Origin: Ralstonia thomasii
GTDB taxonomy: Bacteria > Pseudomonadota > Gammaproteobacteria > Burkholderiales > Burkholderiaceae
Length of the DNA: 64,000 nucleotides
Direction: 5' to 3' (one strand)
Assembly (NCBI RefSeq): GCF_958405895.1
Contig: NZ_CATZAR010000009.1
The position numbers were made by a program, and so were the translations under genes. The notes beneath the pieces were generated by a model. It saw only the letters and a list, made by a program, of their open reading frames with translations, was not told the DNA's origin and made no database searches. Positions 46,548-55,173 of the stretch are shown one piece after another; position 1 is the stretch's first letter, and every line of letters begins with the position of its first letter.

Positions 46548-47759
46548 ATGACCAGTAACGTGCGCCGAACTCCGTCCAATCTCATTGAAGGGGCATTCCA
46601 TGCCCCTTCAGGCGCAGTCATATGGCTTGAATCTAGGAAACAACAGCTTGCCGCAGATATTGTTTCAGCCCACGCCGCCTGCACCAACGCTCTGACGTTC
46701 GGCAACAAGGACTTTGTCCGAGGATTGCACGTTGCTGCCCGCGGGCTTGGGGAGCGAATTGGATACAGTGGCAAGCTTGCGGCATTGTTCGAGCGCCACC
46801 GTCACTGGTTCAAAAACGGCCAGAACATCGATGTTCATGCAATAAAGCCCGCGCTCCGACTGGTGCAAACGACAGAGGAAGAGCAGCTGTGGACGTTGGC
46901 TCGTGCGTGCTGGTCCATGCCGTACTCGAAAGGATACGGCCGCAGGTTACGCTTCCTTGTAGTGGACGAAACCCATGGCGGCCTGATTGGTATCCTGGGA
47001 CTGCAATCCCCTCCGGCAGACCTTGCCTGCCGAGACACACTATTCGAGTTTCCCGCTGGTCGGAAACTCGAGCTGGTCAACCAAACGATGGACGCCTACA
47101 CCATCGGCGCGATCCCGCCCTATAGCTTCCTGCTAGGAGGCAAGCTTTGCGCGGGACTACTCGCAGCCGACGCAATCCGGGAGGCGTACTGGCTAAGATA
47201 CGCGGCGAAGCGCACGACAATGCAACGCCAACAAATCCAGCAGCCGCTCGTAGCGATTACAACGACCAGCGCGTTTGGCAAGAGCGCGCAGTACAACCGC
47301 CTGCGATACGATAGCCGTCTGCTGGCGGAGCCGATTGGTTACACGAAGGGATTCGGGATGCTCCATTTGGAGCATCTCTACGATCGCATGTGCGATTTGC
47401 TGGTAGCCCATGGACAGCTGACACCCAACGGATATGGAAACGGCCCCAAGGTTCGCTGGCAAAACGTTACCAAAGCGCTGATGTTGCTTGGGTTACCGCT
47501 GGACCTACTTGCACATGGCGTGCAACGTGAAGTCTATCTATTCAACCTAGTCAGCGACCTCCACTCTGGCATGGCAGGCGGTTCTTTCGGAGCCCCCCAA
47601 AGACTATCTGTGGATGAGTACTCGGATTACTGGAAGCAACGATGGGCAGTACCTCGATCCCACCGCTACCCAGATTGGCGCGAAGTCGATGCACAAAATC
47701 TAGTGCGCGAGAAGGTCCAAGAATGGGACCTTCTCACAGCGCAAAAAAAACAGCGCTAA
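46548..47759 (+). CDS. DruA-like protein (DUF4338, Druantia anti-phage family)
   Basis: 403 residues. The core RLRFLVVDETHGGLIGILGLQSPPADLACRD, then YTIGAIPPYSFLLGGKLCAGLLAADAIREAY, and later GYTKGFGMLHLE, match the DUF4338 domain of DruA, a component of Druantia anti-phage systems and of solitary proteins in mobile elements. The large DruE helicase and other Druantia genes are absent here, so it may work alone or with neighbours. Its end overlaps the end of the convergent minus-strand gene by 4 nt. Confidence 0.75.
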   Translation: MTSNVRRTPSNLIEGAFHAPSGAVIWLESRKQQLAADIVSAHAACTNALTFGNKDFVRGLHVAARGLGERIGYSGKLAALFERHRHWFKNGQNIDVHAIKPALRLVQTTEEEQLWTLARACWSMPYSKGYGRRLRFLVVDETHGGLIGILGLQSPPADLACRDTLFEFPAGRKLELVNQTMDAYTIGAIPPYSFLLGGKLCAGLLAADAIREAYWLRYAAKRTTMQRQQIQQPLVAITTTSAFGKSAQYNRLRYDSRLLAEPIGYTKGFGMLHLEHLYDRMCDLLVAHGQLTPNGYGNGPKVRWQNVTKALMLLGLPLDLLAHGVQREVYLFNLVSDLHSGMAGGSFGAPQRLSVDEYSDYWKQRWAVPRSHRYPDWREVDAQNLVREKVQEWDLLTAQKKQR

Positions 47760-48973
47760 CAACTTGGACGTCTTTCACGTGACGTCTCAATTTTCGTTTC
47801 CAATTCCAGCTCGCCGATCTGTTGAAGTCGGCCAAGAACCCCTGCCAAGTCTTCGAAGTGCAATCGCCACAGCGTCCCAACGCCACTGGAGTACTTGCCA
47901 GCGTTGAACTGCTTTGGGCGCGCCCGCAGAACTGTGACCTCGTTACGCACCTGCAGCGCAAGTGCGACGCCAACCGCCTGCAGTTTCGATCCCATGTGAA
48001 TGAGCCAGACGTTCGATCCCGCGCTTTGATCAATCTGGCTGACCAGAGTGCCCAATGTCTGGCGATAGTCTCGCGTACTGCAAGTATGGTGGTTGCGCTC
48101 ACATAGTGACGGAGCGGTCGTATCAGAAGGCTCCTTACCTACCATTACTGCCAGCTGACGATTTACGATTCGACGCTGCAGATCCAATCGCCACCTCATG
48201 GAAGACGCGGGTGGCTCACCAAGGATCCAGAAGATGGATGACACTGGCGACACAAGTGGCTGATCGCTTATGTGAGCAAGGCAGCGCACCAACCGAGATG
48301 TGCGTAACGAGGGCAGCGCGATAACTCGATCAGGGCGATTCTCTGCGTTCAAACCAGGATACAGCTCGTTGACGTCCACATCGGAGACACCTTGCTCGGC
48401 AAACGAGCTGTCGTCACCATCCGACAAGGCTTCTTGGACCAACTCCTCGAGCCTCGATTCATATTCGAAGCGCGGAGGAGCATATTCCTCTGGCTCTGCG
48501 TAGACGATGTCGAGTACGAGTCGCGGTGCCTGTGGAATGAGCGTTGCAAGAACGGACAGGATCAACGTACTTGATGCGCCGCTAATATCGAAAGCGACGC
48601 GAACTTTCTGTCGGCTTTGCCGAAGCTCCTGCAGCGCAGCTTGCACGGCGCATTGCACCTCATGCGGACTTTCGGCGCTGAAGGTGCGAATTTCGGAACA
48701 AAAACGCGACAGAGCCCCGCGGATGGCATCCCCATTACCCTCGTTGTCCTGAGTATTGATGTCGTAGCAACCTAGCAAGGCAATAGCCGCCCCACCCTGA
48801 GGTAAGCGCTCAGCGAACAATTGGGGGATAGCGGAAGCTCGATCCTCAAAACCAAGGGCACTAATTAGCAGATCGGGAGAAACCTCATCTCCATCCCACG
48901 GTTCAACTTCGGGAAGAGACACCTGTACATCGTCAAAGCAAATTCGTTTGACGAAAGCCTGCTTGTCAGTCAT
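47756..48973 (-). CDS. Protein of unknown family with DISGASST and YAEPEEY motifs (Rossmann-like N-terminal half)
   Basis: 405 residues. The N-terminal half has alternating strands and helices with landmarks GFEDRA (41-46), GCYD (68-71), VAFDISGASST (126-136) and LDIVYAEPEEYAPP (154-167). Such D-I-S-(S/G) and acidic YxExEEY patterns suggest a nucleotide- or ligand-binding Rossmann-like fold, possibly a sensor; I do not recognise the family. The C-terminal half (about 220-405) seems to be a second alpha/beta domain. The ATG at 48973 overlaps the stop of the kinase-ATPase gene (ATGACTGA), so the two are translationally coupled and likely one system. Confidence 0.7.
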   Translation of the reverse strand: MTDKQAFVKRICFDDVQVSLPEVEPWDGDEVSPDLLISALGFEDRASAIPQLFAERLPQGGAAIALLGCYDINTQDNEGNGDAIRGALSRFCSEIRTFSAESPHEVQCAVQAALQELRQSRQKVRVAFDISGASSTLILSVLATLIPQAPRLVLDIVYAEPEEYAPPRFEYESRLEELVQEALSDGDDSSFAEQGVSDVDVNELYPGLNAENRPDRVIALPSLRTSRLVRCLAHISDQPLVSPVSSIFWILGEPPASSMRWRLDLQRRIVNRQLAVMVGKEPSDTTAPSLCERNHHTCSTRDYRQTLGTLVSQIDQSAGSNVWLIHMGSKLQAVGVALALQVRNEVTVLRARPKQFNAGKYSSGVGTLWRLHFEDLAGVLGRLQQIGELELETKIETSRERRPSC

Positions 48974-51674
48974 CTGTATCCTCGAACAATTCCCCACTGA
49001 ACCGATCCGCGCCGCTCTTGGTGGCATACGACATCCTTGCTCGATCCGCAAAACGCTCCGGAGCCGTCAGGAATGTTTGCAGCTCCTCAATGTCGCGCAC
49101 CCCTAGATAACTATCACGCTTGAGCGAAAGTCCGAATGCTGGATTGAATATTCGCCGCAACTCCCAACGCATAGTTTGCTTTGAAAGCCCCTCCTTGGCG
49201 CGACTGTCTTGTAGCTCAATAAAGATCGCTCGCCGGAGAAGCTCGCGCGCGAGAGATCCTAGCTCTGGGTCAAGATCACGTAACAAGGCAATCGTCGATC
49301 TCGGTTCATCCTTGGTCATCTCCAGACGGTAAAGTCGATACGGCTCCTTCGCAGAGTTCAGTCGCCCCTTAACCATCACGTCACGGACGGCCGCTCCGTA
49401 CTGTCCAAGAATCTTGGCCATTAGCGCTCCGAATGGATGCAAACCATCCACGCGCTCCTTGAACGCCTTTGAGATAGAAACGATCGCCTCGTGTTGAGCA
49501 GCCTTGGTAATGGGTGCCGTGGTATCGCGCTGCACGCTTCCCTTGACGAACATCTCACGAACGATCTGTAAAACCGTGGCGGTATCGCCACTCCATAGCC
49601 GCCCAAGAGCGTGCAACCCATGATAGTAGTAGCGACGCCCCTGAGTACTGCCATGCTCGCGAATATAGCTGGCAAGCTGAACATCATCAGCATATGGTTC
49701 CGAAGATCCAATAAGCTTCTCTGCCCGCCCCGCCCAACCAGCTCTGCTCAGCCGTCGATCAATCAGGTTCGTCACAAACCGTTTCGCAGCATGATCATCG
49801 ACGTCCGCCAAAGCTCGGCTACCTGCGTCGATAGTGGTGAACTCGCGCGTCTCCTCTAGTGTGACCCCATCGATATCGCCCGGATCAAAACCGAACTTCT
49901 CGCAGGAAATCTTGAAGTAGTGAGTTGGAACGCGCTCAAAAATTATCTTATTAAGTATTCGTTGAATTTCTTCCTGCACTCGGTTTGACGAGTAGTCATC
50001 CAACAGGAATACCACTTGATGCCTCTTGAAGTAAGGGAAGACAGATCCCAACTTTCCAGTTAGATCAGCAAGGAACGTATCCGGAAGATGATCGTTCCAT
50101 TCGCCATCTCGAAGCAAAGTTCCATGGAGCTGAACCCGTAAGGCATCAAGGTCATCTGCGAAATGAAGGATGCGACTGCGATTGGTCAGTCTTGCCGATT
50201 CAACGGGACGACTGAAGTACGACGAGATAAGTGCAACGATATTATCGAAACCAGCTTCATCTAGTCGAAAAGCGCGGTTCGCCACTGAATCGGCATAGGC
50301 CATACCAAGAGATTTTAGAAGCTCACGAGCAACTATCAATTGGAAGTAAGTTGCAATCTCATGCGCCCTCTGCTCAGCGCGCCCCTCCTTGCGAGCCAAC
50401 CAGCTAAGGTTGTTTTGAAGATGTGCAGCGCAACTGATATATACCCCAAAAGAGTCAAAAGGGCTTGCACGTCCGCGTTCCGCATTCTGAGCACGTAAGC
50501 CCAAATGTGTTCTTACTGCAAGATAGCGGAATATCATTGACTTACCGCACCCGCGTGGACCAGTGAGCACGATAGGTTTACGCTCCTGGATGTCCTGCAT
50601 CCACGGCAATGTTTCAACGAAAAGCTCCAGCAGCGTCGCGTCGTCGGCTAAATGCTCGGCCGAAATGGCCTCAAACGGCTGGAACTTTGACTCATCAATC
50701 TCCACCTCTTCGAGTTCACGCTGAAGAACTTGCAACTCCTGGGCAATTTGGTTCTCAATCGGAAAATGCCTCGCCTGGTCCTCATCCACCAACTTTTCGA
50801 TGAACTGCAGGAACCGGCGCATGAAGTGAGGGTGACTGGAGGCGACACGACGGTTCCGATGTAGACCGTTGTAAAGCTCCACCAATATCTGAACAAAACA
50901 GATTTTGTCGTCTCGGCTCTTGCTTGTAGTCTGATTGGATGGTTTTAGACTACCCAAATCGATAATTGATACTTCCAATCGATGCTCGTCATCAGCGAGC
51001 AGAGCCAATTCCGCTGGCACCTGAGAAATCATGACGTTGCCCACGTGCAGATCGTCATGTTTCAACTCAACCCGCTTGAGGTAGGTGATAGCTCGAAGCA
51101 CCTGCATTGCTACACTGCAGACAAAATCGATCTCGAGCGAGTCCTCTTGGAGATACTGCTCCAAGGTCCTCCCCGTAACCCAGGGGGCTATAAAGCAAAC
51201 AAAGTCTTCTTCGGCATCCGGCATACCCGGCGGCGGCGCAGAAAGGCCGACTGACATCGGGCAAACAAAGAGCGATTTAGCTGGACGAAGTTTGGATGTA
51301 TACAGCAGCTCTTGCTCGAGCCGTGGCTGCTTGTAGTCGCCGGGGACTGCAAGCTTGGCAGCAAACTCCTCATGGGTCGCCGGGTCGCGAACCCTCAAGA
51401 CGAACCCCTTCCACCCGCGGCGTTTGTGCAAACCGTGCACACGCCCCTCCGCATCTCGATCCAGAACTTCATAGGTATGCGTTGACTGGCCATCGAGTGC
51501 TCGTACCGTCAACGTGGCAGGAATAATGGGAGCGCCATCTATCCAGTTGCGCTGTACCTCACTAAGTGCGTCCATTGTTTTGTTGCCTATGATCTGCGCT
51601 ACGTCGACCATCGCCGAAGTTGCAATCGCCATCCCCACTACCGTACGGCCGGCACACGTAGGCCTGACCTGCAC
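48966..51674 (-). CDS. Protein kinase-like/P-loop ATPase fusion (putative defence protein)
   Basis: 902 residues. The N-terminal part is a protein-kinase fold: likely ATP-site Lys in EFAAKLAV (Lys107), catalytic loop HDDLHVGN (206-213, with Asp208 and Asn213) and DLG (239-241) in place of DFG. A helical linker follows. From about 340 comes a P-loop ATPase related to ORC/CDC6 or STAND types, with Walker A GPRGCGKS (372-379) and Walker B VVFLLDD (554-560). The last 300 residues are helical with many charges. The GTG start at 51674 has a good GAGGGG upstream; ATGs at 51611 and 51575 are alternatives. The gene is coupled to the downstream unknown gene, and third codon positions contain more A/T than in the core genome. 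Confidence 0.75.
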   Translation of the reverse strand: MQVRPTCAGRTVVGMAIATSAMVDVAQIIGNKTMDALSEVQRNWIDGAPIIPATLTVRALDGQSTHTYEVLDRDAEGRVHGLHKRRGWKGFVLRVRDPATHEEFAAKLAVPGDYKQPRLEQELLYTSKLRPAKSLFVCPMSVGLSAPPPGMPDAEEDFVCFIAPWVTGRTLEQYLQEDSLEIDFVCSVAMQVLRAITYLKRVELKHDDLHVGNVMISQVPAELALLADDEHRLEVSIIDLGSLKPSNQTTSKSRDDKICFVQILVELYNGLHRNRRVASSHPHFMRRFLQFIEKLVDEDQARHFPIENQIAQELQVLQRELEEVEIDESKFQPFEAISAEHLADDATLLELFVETLPWMQDIQERKPIVLTGPRGCGKSMIFRYLAVRTHLGLRAQNAERGRASPFDSFGVYISCAAHLQNNLSWLARKEGRAEQRAHEIATYFQLIVARELLKSLGMAYADSVANRAFRLDEAGFDNIVALISSYFSRPVESARLTNRSRILHFADDLDALRVQLHGTLLRDGEWNDHLPDTFLADLTGKLGSVFPYFKRHQVVFLLDDYSSNRVQEEIQRILNKIIFERVPTHYFKISCEKFGFDPGDIDGVTLEETREFTTIDAGSRALADVDDHAAKRFVTNLIDRRLSRAGWAGRAEKLIGSSEPYADDVQLASYIREHGSTQGRRYYYHGLHALGRLWSGDTATVLQIVREMFVKGSVQRDTTAPITKAAQHEAIVSISKAFKERVDGLHPFGALMAKILGQYGAAVRDVMVKGRLNSAKEPYRLYRLEMTKDEPRSTIALLRDLDPELGSLARELLRRAIFIELQDSRAKEGLSKQTMRWELRRIFNPAFGLSLKRDSYLGVRDIEELQTFLTAPERFADRARMSYATKSGADRFSGELFEDTDD

Positions 51675-52018
51675 GATATCCCCTCGACCATTTCTCAGAA
51701 CCCTAAGATTCTTGGCTGAGGAGTGTACCCTCAGACGGTTAGATAGCTCAGTGATCTAGCCCCCCCCCAATTAGAGGGATATTTAATCTCATACATCACT
51801 GGATTGGCGCAGATACCTCCCATACTGGGCTCCAAGAAAATTTGGCAACCACAATTAAAATACTCTTACACCTGATATAGATATCTCGGAATTCGCCTCC
51901 CTTCGGGCGAGGGGTGCGGCAAGCGAATTCGCCGCCGTTAAATGTACGTTGGGCATCGCGGCAACCCACGAACGGCCCGCGTGCATTTTCGATTCGTACC
52001 CGCAAATCAGATTGACTT
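51675..52018. other. AT-rich divergent intergenic region with a long stem-loop
   Basis: A 344-bp gap between the minus-strand kinase-ATPase gene and the plus-strand membrane protein gene. It is clearly more AT-rich than the rest of the window and contains a C-run near 51763. It also carries a cruciform with arms GAATTCGC (51889-51896) and GCGAATTC (51923-51930). It probably holds the divergent promoters; no gene was seen. Confidence 0.5.
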
Positions 52019-52372
52019 ATGAATACGTTGTTCGCAAAAACCTTTGGTGGCCTCTCTCGTGCTTACTACTTCCGCCATTTCCTGTTTGGCGTGATTTTTC
52101 CCGCGTTCATATTCCTCTTCGCGAGCAACGCCGGAAAACCGCTCCCCTACCAGATGGTTCTGTTCGCCCTCATCAGCACCGTGCTCTATCCATATGCCCG
52201 GTTCGTGTACGAAGGCGTGATGAACTTCATTCTCGGCAACAACGTCTTCTTCGTGAACGCAATCGTGATGCTGTTCGCCAAGTTCAGCACGATGCTGATC
52301 TGTTGGGCTTTCGCGATCTTCATTGCGCCGATCGGACTGGTGTATCTGTACCTCCGTCATAGCCGGGCGTAA
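52019..52372 (+). CDS. Small polytopic membrane protein of unknown function
   Basis: 117 residues with three or four membrane segments (about 20-38, 45-62, 75-92, 96-112) and a basic end (RHSRA). The hydrophobic composition is consistent over its length, so it is likely a real protein. It lies between the divergent cargo module and the TnsE-like gene, in the same direction as the latter. No family was recognised. Confidence 0.55.
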   Translation: MNTLFAKTFGGLSRAYYFRHFLFGVIFPAFIFLFASNAGKPLPYQMVLFALISTVLYPYARFVYEGVMNFILGNNVFFVNAIVMLFAKFSTMLICWAFAIFIAPIGLVYLYLRHSRA

Positions 52373-52461
52373 GCAACAGCCAGAAATTCGTCATCGGCGC
52401 TCGGCCGCGGCCAGGTAGATCCCCGTGCCGGGCGACGCTTTGACGATCAGATCAGGATCAC

Positions 52462-54144
52462 ATGTTCCGCATAAACGCGTTTCCAAAAAGGGAAGGCCGT
52501 TGGCGCGTGGATTGGTTCGGCCCCATCGCCTTCCCCGATCGCATGGTGCGACGGCGCCATCCGTCCGTTCTGGTCTCCTTGTCCAAGGACAAGTGCCCTG
52601 AAGGCAGCAGTCGCTTATCGCTTCTCTCGCTCCGCGAAACCGTAAGGCAGCAGACCCGATGCTGGGTTTCAGTCGGAACCACAATGCTCCTGCGTATCGG
52701 CGACGTGTGGCGCGAACAGAGCTTGGAATCCCGTGCCGCTGACGAAGAACTGCATTGCGAGAACCTGGAAATCAGCCAGGACACCTGCGAGCTAGTAAAA
52801 GCTGGATCGAGCTTCGAAGACGGCAGTTTCATGCTGCCGCTCCATGAGCATGCTGGACATCGCGAGAACACGCACTCCTATTGCGTTCGAGTCACCTTGC
52901 CAGACGGGAAGCTCCTTGTTGTGCCCTGCATGGAGTTGATCCGTTTCTACTTCGGCTCGTCCAGTGAGCTCCTCAACAGGCTGTTCCACCCCCAACTCGA
53001 TAGAGGGCATCTTTACACGGGGACGCCGGCAATAGATCGGCACAACCGGATGACGCTTCAACTTGCCGACCGTATTCCGCGCGCAAGCGCCGAGGACGTC
53101 GCAAGAATCGCCGGTAGTCGGCTGGCATGGCGCGCGGCCAAAATGATTGGAGCCTCCTGCGTACGCGCCGCTCAGGCTCGCCAAGAGGTTTACCCGCAGA
53201 CCCTATTTCCGTTCGAAGGAACGACAACACTGCGAGCCGCTGGGAAGTGGCTGTCGCGAGGCAATGATCCCAAAGGAACGTTCCTCGTCTATCAACTCCT
53301 GAGCTGCTCGCACCCGTTCCCCTTCAAGTCACTGCGGTTTCACGTGACGGGTGGCAAAAAAGCTCGCACTACCAGCATGGCGCCCGATACCCTGCCACAG
53401 GAAGCGCCGCCTACAGCCCGGAAACCCAAGGAACCCACCCAGATCAACCTGGAGGAGCATGACCCTTCGTCGCAGCTTGCTCCGGCTAGGATGCCCGTGC
53501 GCGGCAATCGGCGATTCACCGACCTCGAAAACAAATACGTCTTCGCCGACCGAACAATAGCCGGACAAAAGCCTCGCGCTAGTGCCTCGTCCGGTGAACC
53601 GATCAACGAGCACGCGATCGGCGAACCGGGCTCCACAAAGCGCATCCGCGAAACACAGATCGTCGACGATGACAGCGAGATTCCGGACCCGCCGGCATTC
53701 CTCGAACACGCTGTCAAAGCGCTATCCACGCTGAATGATGCTTCCGTGCGAGTCCTGACGGCGAGCCGCGACGATGGCTGGACCGTCCCGATGCCACTGA
53801 TCTCCGACGAAGACGGTGTGCTGAACGAGCACCTCTTGATGCCTGAAGACAGCCACCGGCTCAAGCGTGTAGCTGCCTTTGCTGTTTCCTCAAAGGAAGC
53901 ATCCACGTTGCTCATGGTTCACGAAGCCAACCCGCCTATATCGTTTGCGGTTCCCTTGAAAAACCAGAGCGATGAAGCGATACAACGTGCAGTCCAGGCC
54001 GCGACGGGAGCATTCATCTCAGTACAGGACGGTGGCGACCATCGTGTGATGGCGTTGGAACACACGCAGGCCAGTACTCCCGACGAACTGCGCTCCTGGA
54101 TCTCAATGCAGCTATACCACGCAGCCATCGCGTATCTGCGGTGA
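52462..54144 (+). CDS. Probable TnsE-family transposition protein
   Basis: 560 residues, close to the length of Tn7 TnsE (about 540). The N-terminal half contains LLVVPCMELIRFYFGSSSELLNRLFHP, which recalls the position and pattern of the conserved region of TnsE. A long disordered, charged linker (about 300-400) follows. The C-terminal domain (about 410-560) has the alternating pattern LKRVAAFAVSSKEASTLLMVHEA, consistent with the TnsE DNA/clamp-interacting domain. TnsE directs Tn7 into replicating and conjugating DNA. The gene converges on tniQ and overlaps it by 33 nt. The assignment is by pattern and context, not alignment. Confidence 0.55.
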   Translation: MFRINAFPKREGRWRVDWFGPIAFPDRMVRRRHPSVLVSLSKDKCPEGSSRLSLLSLRETVRQQTRCWVSVGTTMLLRIGDVWREQSLESRAADEELHCENLEISQDTCELVKAGSSFEDGSFMLPLHEHAGHRENTHSYCVRVTLPDGKLLVVPCMELIRFYFGSSSELLNRLFHPQLDRGHLYTGTPAIDRHNRMTLQLADRIPRASAEDVARIAGSRLAWRAAKMIGASCVRAAQARQEVYPQTLFPFEGTTTLRAAGKWLSRGNDPKGTFLVYQLLSCSHPFPFKSLRFHVTGGKKARTTSMAPDTLPQEAPPTARKPKEPTQINLEEHDPSSQLAPARMPVRGNRRFTDLENKYVFADRTIAGQKPRASASSGEPINEHAIGEPGSTKRIRETQIVDDDSEIPDPPAFLEHAVKALSTLNDASVRVLTASRDDGWTVPMPLISDEDGVLNEHLLMPEDSHRLKRVAAFAVSSKEASTLLMVHEANPPISFAVPLKNQSDEAIQRAVQAATGAFISVQDGGDHRVMALEHTQASTPDELRSWISMQLYHAAIAYLR

Positions 54145-55173
54145 GCTGCTCATCGCAATTGGAAGCTCAGCGGGCAAGTCTCGACGCGCGTGAAGAGACG
54201 CCTCGCGCCGATACCCAGCCAAGATATCCTTAACAAAATGGTGGTGCAACGGAGCAGTGGGCTTGACAGGCTGCGCGTGCGCCTCGGGATCGTGCTGAAG
54301 CAGCCAAAGGGACCACAGCAATACTGCATGCCGAGCCAGTACAGATTGCAGTTCCAGCGCCGGCTTTCTGGTGCGCACAATCTCCAAGTCGGAGTAACCG
54401 AAGCGACAGGCTAGACAGTCACAGAGACGCGGCTTGACCTTGCACGACAACATCGTCACGGCCATAGCGTGCAAACGATCCAACAGGTCTCGCGGGCCCG
54501 CGGCGCCCAACGAGGAGAGATCGCGCGTCAGTTGCTGCAGCTCGGAAAGGAGACCACTGCCTCGATCATCTACGTTGGGCGCCTCCGCCATCCGAAGATC
54601 GAAGTCGCAGTTGTGGCAATGGCAAATGCCATCGATCTCCGCGTGACACAAGTTTGTATCGACGCGCTGAACAAACAAGCTCGCGCCACAACGGGGGCAC
54701 CTATCGAGCAACAAACGCTGGTGCCGCTCACAGAATGTTTGCAGTGCGACTCGCCAGCAGCGGCGGAAGTACGGTCTTGGATCAGTCCTTAGACAGTACG
54801 GGCAAAACTGAAGACCTGGGCCAAGCCGGGCGCTTCGCGGCAGCTTGATCGAGATCACCCACGGAAGAATTCCACCAACGTGGAACTCTGGATACAGCGT
54901 CCCTTCATAGAACCGCAGCGTCGTCTGACGAACTGCCTCCAACGGAGTCCCCGTGTGCAGTGCCAGCGACTCCAGAAGCCATTGTGGGCTGCGCCGGTCG
55001 ATGTCCACTGTCAACACGCGTGCGTCAGCTCCGAGTGCCAGATTGCAGAATGACGTCAAACTCATTCCGTGGCCATGCGCCAATCGAACAACCCAGCTCG
55101 ACAGCAACTCGCCCGGTATCGGTTTATACCGAATCGGCCAGAGCAGCACGTTGGCGCATGACCAGGTTTTCAC
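54112..55173 (-). CDS. tniQ: TniQ/TnsD-family target-selection protein
   Basis: 353 residues. The start PIPGELLSSWVVRLAHGHGMSLTSF is the classic TniQ opening, followed by zinc-binding motifs CPYC and CERHQRLLLDRCPRCGASL and then CHCHNCDFDL. TniQ proteins choose the target site for the TnsABC transposase, and short members of this size are general targeting factors. Its ATG overlaps the tnsC stop by 4 nt. Confidence 0.88.
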   Translation of the reverse strand: MKTWSCANVLLWPIRYKPIPGELLSSWVVRLAHGHGMSLTSFCNLALGADARVLTVDIDRRSPQWLLESLALHTGTPLEAVRQTTLRFYEGTLYPEFHVGGILPWVISIKLPRSARLGPGLQFCPYCLRTDPRPYFRRCWRVALQTFCERHQRLLLDRCPRCGASLFVQRVDTNLCHAEIDGICHCHNCDFDLRMAEAPNVDDRGSGLLSELQQLTRDLSSLGAAGPRDLLDRLHAMAVTMLSCKVKPRLCDCLACRFGYSDLEIVRTRKPALELQSVLARHAVLLWSLWLLQHDPEAHAQPVKPTAPLHHHFVKDILAGYRREASLHARRDLPAELPIAMSSSPQIRDGCVV

